Positions 60,470-64,000 of a stretch of 64,000 nt of DNA are shown piece after piece. The notes below the pieces were generated by a model that saw only the letters and a program-made list of their open reading frames with translations, made no database searches and was not told the origin of the DNA. Origin of the DNA: Laetiporus sulphureus 93-53 (Eukaryota; Basidiomycota; Agaricomycetes; Polyporales; Laetiporaceae); the NCBI RefSeq assembly GCF_001632365.1, contig NW_024468511.1:1582638-1646637 (forward strand). Direction: 5' to 3'. How positions within the stretch are numbered: the first letter of the stretch is position 1; every line of letters begins with the position of its first letter. Made by a program: the position numbers and the translations under genes.

Positions 60470-61910
60470 GGAGTGCCTTTACCACCTCCTGTAGGTCACA
60501 AAACGTTTTGAAAGCGCATCACGAACGAGGTGTCCTGTAACTCAAACACTCTTGAAGGCGCATTTCGACTTCCAAGTCGAGTCAGACTTTCCCTAAGCTC
60601 AGAAAGCGTACAGCAAGGAAATGTCTTACCACCTTTTGTAAACACATATGGCTTGTCCCGGACTTTTGAAGCGCCAGAGACCAAGCGCTCTGACCGCCTT
60701 TTTGCGGCCCTTTGAAAAGCCCATTATAAAGCTTTTGAGACTGGGTAAACAGAGTGCGTTACCGCATCTTGTGAGTGGTCACGAAACATTTGAAAGCACC
60801 TTACCGAACGGTTCTGAAACGGTCGACGATGAAAACCCTCAGCTCAATCAAACCCAAGCCCCATCGGCCCTTGAAATTTGAAGCGCGGATAACCAAAGCA
60901 TCTTACCGCATTCTGTTAGTGGCCACGAAAGTGCCGATAACGAAGTGTGTCTTCTGAAGGTGCAGCTCGTTCGAACTCAAAGTCTCCTCGAGCCATTAGA
61001 AAAAAAAGTGTGACCGAGCAACAAATGCTTCGAAAGCGCTGATAATAAATTGTCTTACCGCGTTCTCAAGCGGATCACAAAGCGTCCCCTCACTAAAGTT
61101 GGGCCTTCGAAAAAATTTGAAAGCACCAACGACAAAAGCCCCTCGGACCTGCGCTAATCCGGGGCCCTTACCGCATTTTGTGATGGATTGCAAAGGATTT
61201 GAAAGCGTCGACAACAGAGCGCGTCGACACATCAGTCACAAAGCCTCCTACCGCAAACATTTTCAAAGCTTACCGCCTTCTGAAGGCGCGAACTGAGGCT
61301 CTTGGAGAAAAAATGTGACCGGTTACAAATTGTTTTGAAAGCAAACGACAACAACGCGTCTTACCCCGTTCTGTGACGGATAACGAAGCGTCTTAGCGCA
61401 TTTTGTAACCGGTCACAAATGTTTCGAAAGCGCCAATAACAAAGCGCGTTACTGCATTAAACAGGTTGTGAAAGCCCGTTACAAAATGATCTGTAGGCTC
61501 AGATAACAGAGCACCTTGCCGCGTCCTACCCCGCGTTTTGAAAGCGCATCGACCCCTCTCTTGCCACCGTCAAACTTCCACCAAGTCCAGCCTGGCCTGC
61601 GCTAAAGCTGGAACCAAAAATGCCTTACCGCGTTTCGTAACCCGTTACAACCGTTTTGAAAGCTCGTTACAAAAGTATCTGAAAGCGCCGGTAACAAAGT
61701 AACGTTACCGTGTTACAAAGGTTGTGAAGGCCGGTTACAAAACGATCTGTAGGCTCAGGTAACAAAGTGTCTTACTGTGGTCTGAAAGCGCGGCTCGGTC
61801 AAAGTCCCCTCGGACCTGCCCTAAACTCGAGCCCTTAGGAAAAAATGTGACCGGTTACAAAGCGTCTGAATGCATTTGTAACCGGTCACGAAGGTTTCAG
61901 TTCAAAGCAA
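60470..61910. repeat. Degenerate satellite array (GGTTACAAA / TTTGAAAGCGC words)
   Basis: Loosely periodic units of about 60-70 nt built from CTTACCGCATTTTGT, ACCGGTTACAAA, GTTTTGAAAGCGC and GATAACAAAGCG, repeated more than ten times with heavy divergence. A second interspersed phrase (GACCTGCGCTAA .. GGAAAAAATGTGACCGGTTA) recurs at about 61140, 61300, 61590 and 61815. The same GGTTACAAAG and AAGGCGC words reappear after the 28S fragment at 63240-63265, linking the array to rDNA spacer-like sequence. Confidence 0.7.
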
Positions 61911-62377
61911 ATCAACAAACCGTCTTACCGCATTCTAAACTCACAGAGCGCACACGAAGAAAAGTTAAATGTGAGATCCCCTCGATTTCGACAGTAACTG
62001 TCGTAGAATACATAAGAAACGTTAAGTAGGTAGCGCGTAGCGAACCGGTCTCCCATCCCATCGTAATAAAAATGAATCTTTGAATGTCGCACATCTGCAA
62101 CTGAGCCGTCAACGATGCGTAGGCGAGCCCAAAAACCGTCAACGGCCTTACAATGAAGGTCAAAGCGCACGCTGCCCAAATCGTTGTGTAAGACCCAGCA
62201 TGACGATCCTCCGGGTTGACCGATCCTTCAGGTTTACCGATCTCCTGGTTTGACCCATCACTGAACTTGAATGCCATGCCTTCACAGGTCTTACGATCCA
62301 ATAGGTGTACGCCCAGCATCGTCTGCCCCATCAAGTGTGGTAGCACCATCATCAGACATCATGACATGCCTTCGCAG
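61911..62377. other. Interval between satellite and inverted repeat
   Basis: No gene. A small cluster of GATCC/GGTTTGACC-type words (GGGTTGACCGATCCTTCAGG, GGTTTACCGATCTCCTGG) at 62210-62265. Confidence 0.4.
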
Positions 62378-62606
62378 GGAACACCCGTCCTAGACTCAAC
62401 AACGGCGGCATTTTTCAATTCTGTAGGCTGCCAGACGCATAGGGACCGGGTGGCGCCTTGCGCTTCCCGGCACGTACTCCTTTAATGCCATCGTCAATAT
62501 TACCCAAAGCTCAAGGAAAGAGTGCACGACCCACCCTTTCAAATGCATCTGTGACCATTCCCGTGCAGGGCGGATGCCCAAGGCACACGTGCCCTGACCA
62601 GCAATG
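62378..62606 (+). repeat. Left arm of an inverted repeat next to the 28S fragment
   Basis: Reverse complement of 63770-64000 with a few differences. It ends at CCCTGACCAGCAATG, immediately before the rRNA similarity begins. The partner runs to the end of the window, so the arm may be longer. Confidence 0.85.
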
Positions 62607-62607
62607 T

Positions 62608-62622
62608 GTTCATAGCGACGTT

Positions 62623-62658
<36 letters not shown>

Positions 62659-62702
62659 ACCGAAGCAGAATTCGGTAAGCATTGGATTGTTCACCTACTA
62701 AT

Positions 62703-62757
<55 letters not shown>

Positions 62758-63155
62758 ATGGAGTGTCGTCGCGACAGTAATTGAACTTAGTACGAGAGGA
62801 ACCGTTCATTCAGATATTTGGTATTGGCGCCTGTCCGATCGGGCAACGGCGCGAAGCTATCATCTGCTGGATTATGGCTGAACGCCTCTAAGCCAGAATC
62901 CGTGCTAGAAACGACGACGTTGGTCCCGCACGTACGACTCGTGTTCGAATAGAGCTTCGGCTCGTGAACCAAATCAGACGGGCTCGGCCGTCCGAGCGGA
63001 AAGGCTTGGGTGGCTCGCTTGTGAATCGCAATCATCATATGCGCGGGGGTGGATCCTTTGCAGACGACTTGAATGGGGACGGGGTACTGTAAGCGATAGA
63101 GTAGCCTTGTTGCTATGATCTGCTGAGGTTAAGCCCTCTCGTCCTATAGATTTGT
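62608..63155 (+). rRNA. Truncated 28S (25S-like) rRNA 3' end
   Basis: Starts inside the conserved GTTCATAGCGACG segment and runs through CTTTTTGATCCTTCGATGTC, CTTAGTACGAGAGGAACC (the sarcin-ricin loop, intact), GGATTATGGCTGAACGCCTC and GATCTGCTGAGGTTAAGCCC to the usual end near CTATAGATTTGT. About 548 nt of an rRNA normally over 3 kb. Against the fungal consensus as I recall it, several positions show C-to-T or G-to-A changes (for example GTAAGCATTGG and TGCTATGATC), suggesting a non-functional copy rather than a working rDNA unit. Confidence 0.9.
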
Positions 63156-63769
63156 TCGATGGCAGTCGGACTTCTTACTGCATTTTGGCTCCAGGGCGAG
63201 TTCCGTTGAACCCGTCGCTGGTCAGGTTGCGCGCCTTCAGAAGGCGCTTTGGAAACGGTTACAAAGTGGTCGAAAAGGGTTGTCAGAGGGTTAGGGTCTC
63301 TAGGCGATGTGGACCAAAAAACGCGTCTTGCCAATAGCGAGAATGTTGGGATGCGAAGGAGCGAAGGCCAAGCGGTGCCATAGGTTCGACTAGGTGAATC
63401 TCTCGTGAAGGGAGCAATGAACCTTGGAGGACGAGATGGCACTGGCTAGGCTAGTAGCTATTGGAAAATTGTGCGACGCAGAGGTTGAAAGGAGTGAACT
63501 CCGAGTAAGCTTCCTGAAGGGTTGGCTGGCATTGCCTGGACCGAGCCAGCATGTTACTGGTTTGGAATGGTTGTTGCCTTGGATTATGAGTCTGGCTTGC
63601 CAGATTAAAATCGCGCATCTGATGATGTTGAAGGACGTGAATTGATTGTCTACGGTCGATTCGGCTTGCGGATAATTGGGTTGTTTGGCCTTATTGCCAA
63701 CTGTAGGAAATGGCCTTTGAATTGGCTGTCGTTCCACGCCCTTGATAACAGGGTGGGTTCAATCGGACC
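63156..63769. other. Spacer-like sequence after the 28S fragment
   Basis: Contains satellite words (63240-63265) and a single TTAGGG inside GAGGGTTAGGGTCTC. A phrase ACCCGTCGCTGGTCAGG (about 63210) recurs as ACCCATTGCTGGTCAGG (about 63767). No 5S rRNA was recognised. Probably derived from the rDNA intergenic spacer. Confidence 0.5.
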
Positions 63770-64000
63770 CATTGCTGGTCAGGGCGCGTGTGCCTTGGGC
63801 ATCCGCCCCGCACGGAAATGATCACAGATGCATTTGAAAGGGTGGGTCGTGCACTCTTTCCTTGAGCTTTGGGTAATATTGACGATGGCATTAAAGGAGT
63901 ACGCGCCGGGAAGCGCAAGGCGCGACCCGGTCCCTATGCGTCTGGCAGCGTACAGAATTGAAACGTGCCGCCGTTGTTGAGTCTTGGACGGGTGTTCCCC
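63770..64000 (-). repeat. Right arm of the inverted repeat, cut by the window end
   Basis: Reverse complement of 62378-62606. It reaches the last base of the window, so its true length is unknown. Confidence 0.85.

Noticed and set aside
60470..61910. CRISPR-like array
   Set aside because: The repeats are degenerate, spacing is irregular, and the genome is eukaryotic.
62787..63038. Minus-strand frame of 83 codons
   Set aside because: It lies entirely within the 28S rRNA fragment; such frames in rDNA are well-known false genes.
63280..63300. Telomere repeat TTAGGG
   Set aside because: Only one copy occurs, so it is not a telomere tract.

Overview
This window is nuclear DNA of a filamentous basidiomycete, most likely an Agaricomycete of the polypore type. 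The coding regions are split by many short introns (about 50-60 nt) with GT..AG ends. The recognisable genes are typical of wood-decay fungi: a subfamily C GH45 endoglucanase, a trichodiene-synthase-type sesquiterpene synthase and a flavin monooxygenase. The gene at 649-1674 belongs to a protein family that I recall only from polypores. Family assignments rest on motif recognition; no search was run.

Layout. (1) 0-9.4 kb: one lineage-specific hypothetical gene (minus) and a complete seven-exon GH45 endoglucanase (minus, 6531-7524), with long stretches where I see no gene. (2) 9.5-18 kb: a repeat-rich island. It holds a decayed gag-like copy (9.5-10.2 kb), several fragments of one interspersed repeat family in both orientations (10.2-12.3 and 15.1-15.9 kb) and a related repeat (17.0-18.0 kb). 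A complete sesquiterpene synthase (13278-14575, minus) sits between them. (3) 19.2-21.9 kb: flavin monooxygenase (minus), then gene-poor DNA, a dual-specificity phosphatase (25.0-25.7 kb, minus), decayed tandem repeats and about 4.5 kb with no recognisable gene. (4) 32.4-36.9 kb: two convergent genes, a PHO84-type phosphate transporter (plus) and a protein O-fucosyltransferase-like membrane protein (minus). (5) 37.3-44.4 kb: a degraded DIRS-type (tyrosine-recombinase) retrotransposon carrying a nested Tc1/mariner element and a 555-bp hAT-like MITE. Both target sites are intact, so the original empty sites can be read off. (6) 45-55.3 kb: the densest genic block, with a 2H-phosphoesterase (ASCC1/AKAP7-like, minus), a membrane-anchored pepsin-like aspartic protease (plus) and a GH15 glucoamylase/trehalase-like enzyme (plus). 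(7) 55.5-64 kb: an inverted second copy of the 17-kb repeat, a zinc-ribbon gene fragment, a degenerate satellite array, and a truncated 28S rRNA 3' end lying between arms of an inverted repeat.

The genes do not form one operon-like system. The only plausible functional grouping is the sesquiterpene synthase with the flavin monooxygenase 4.6 kb away, both on the minus strand. The GH45 and GH15 enzymes and the phosphate transporter fit carbon and phosphate acquisition by a saprotroph. The most unusual structures are three. The retroelement's gag zinc knuckle is cut by two separate DNA transposons. A near-palindromic hairpin of about 45 bp is shared by five repeat copies. The 28S fragment lies next to a GGTTACAAA-type satellite and between inverted repeats.
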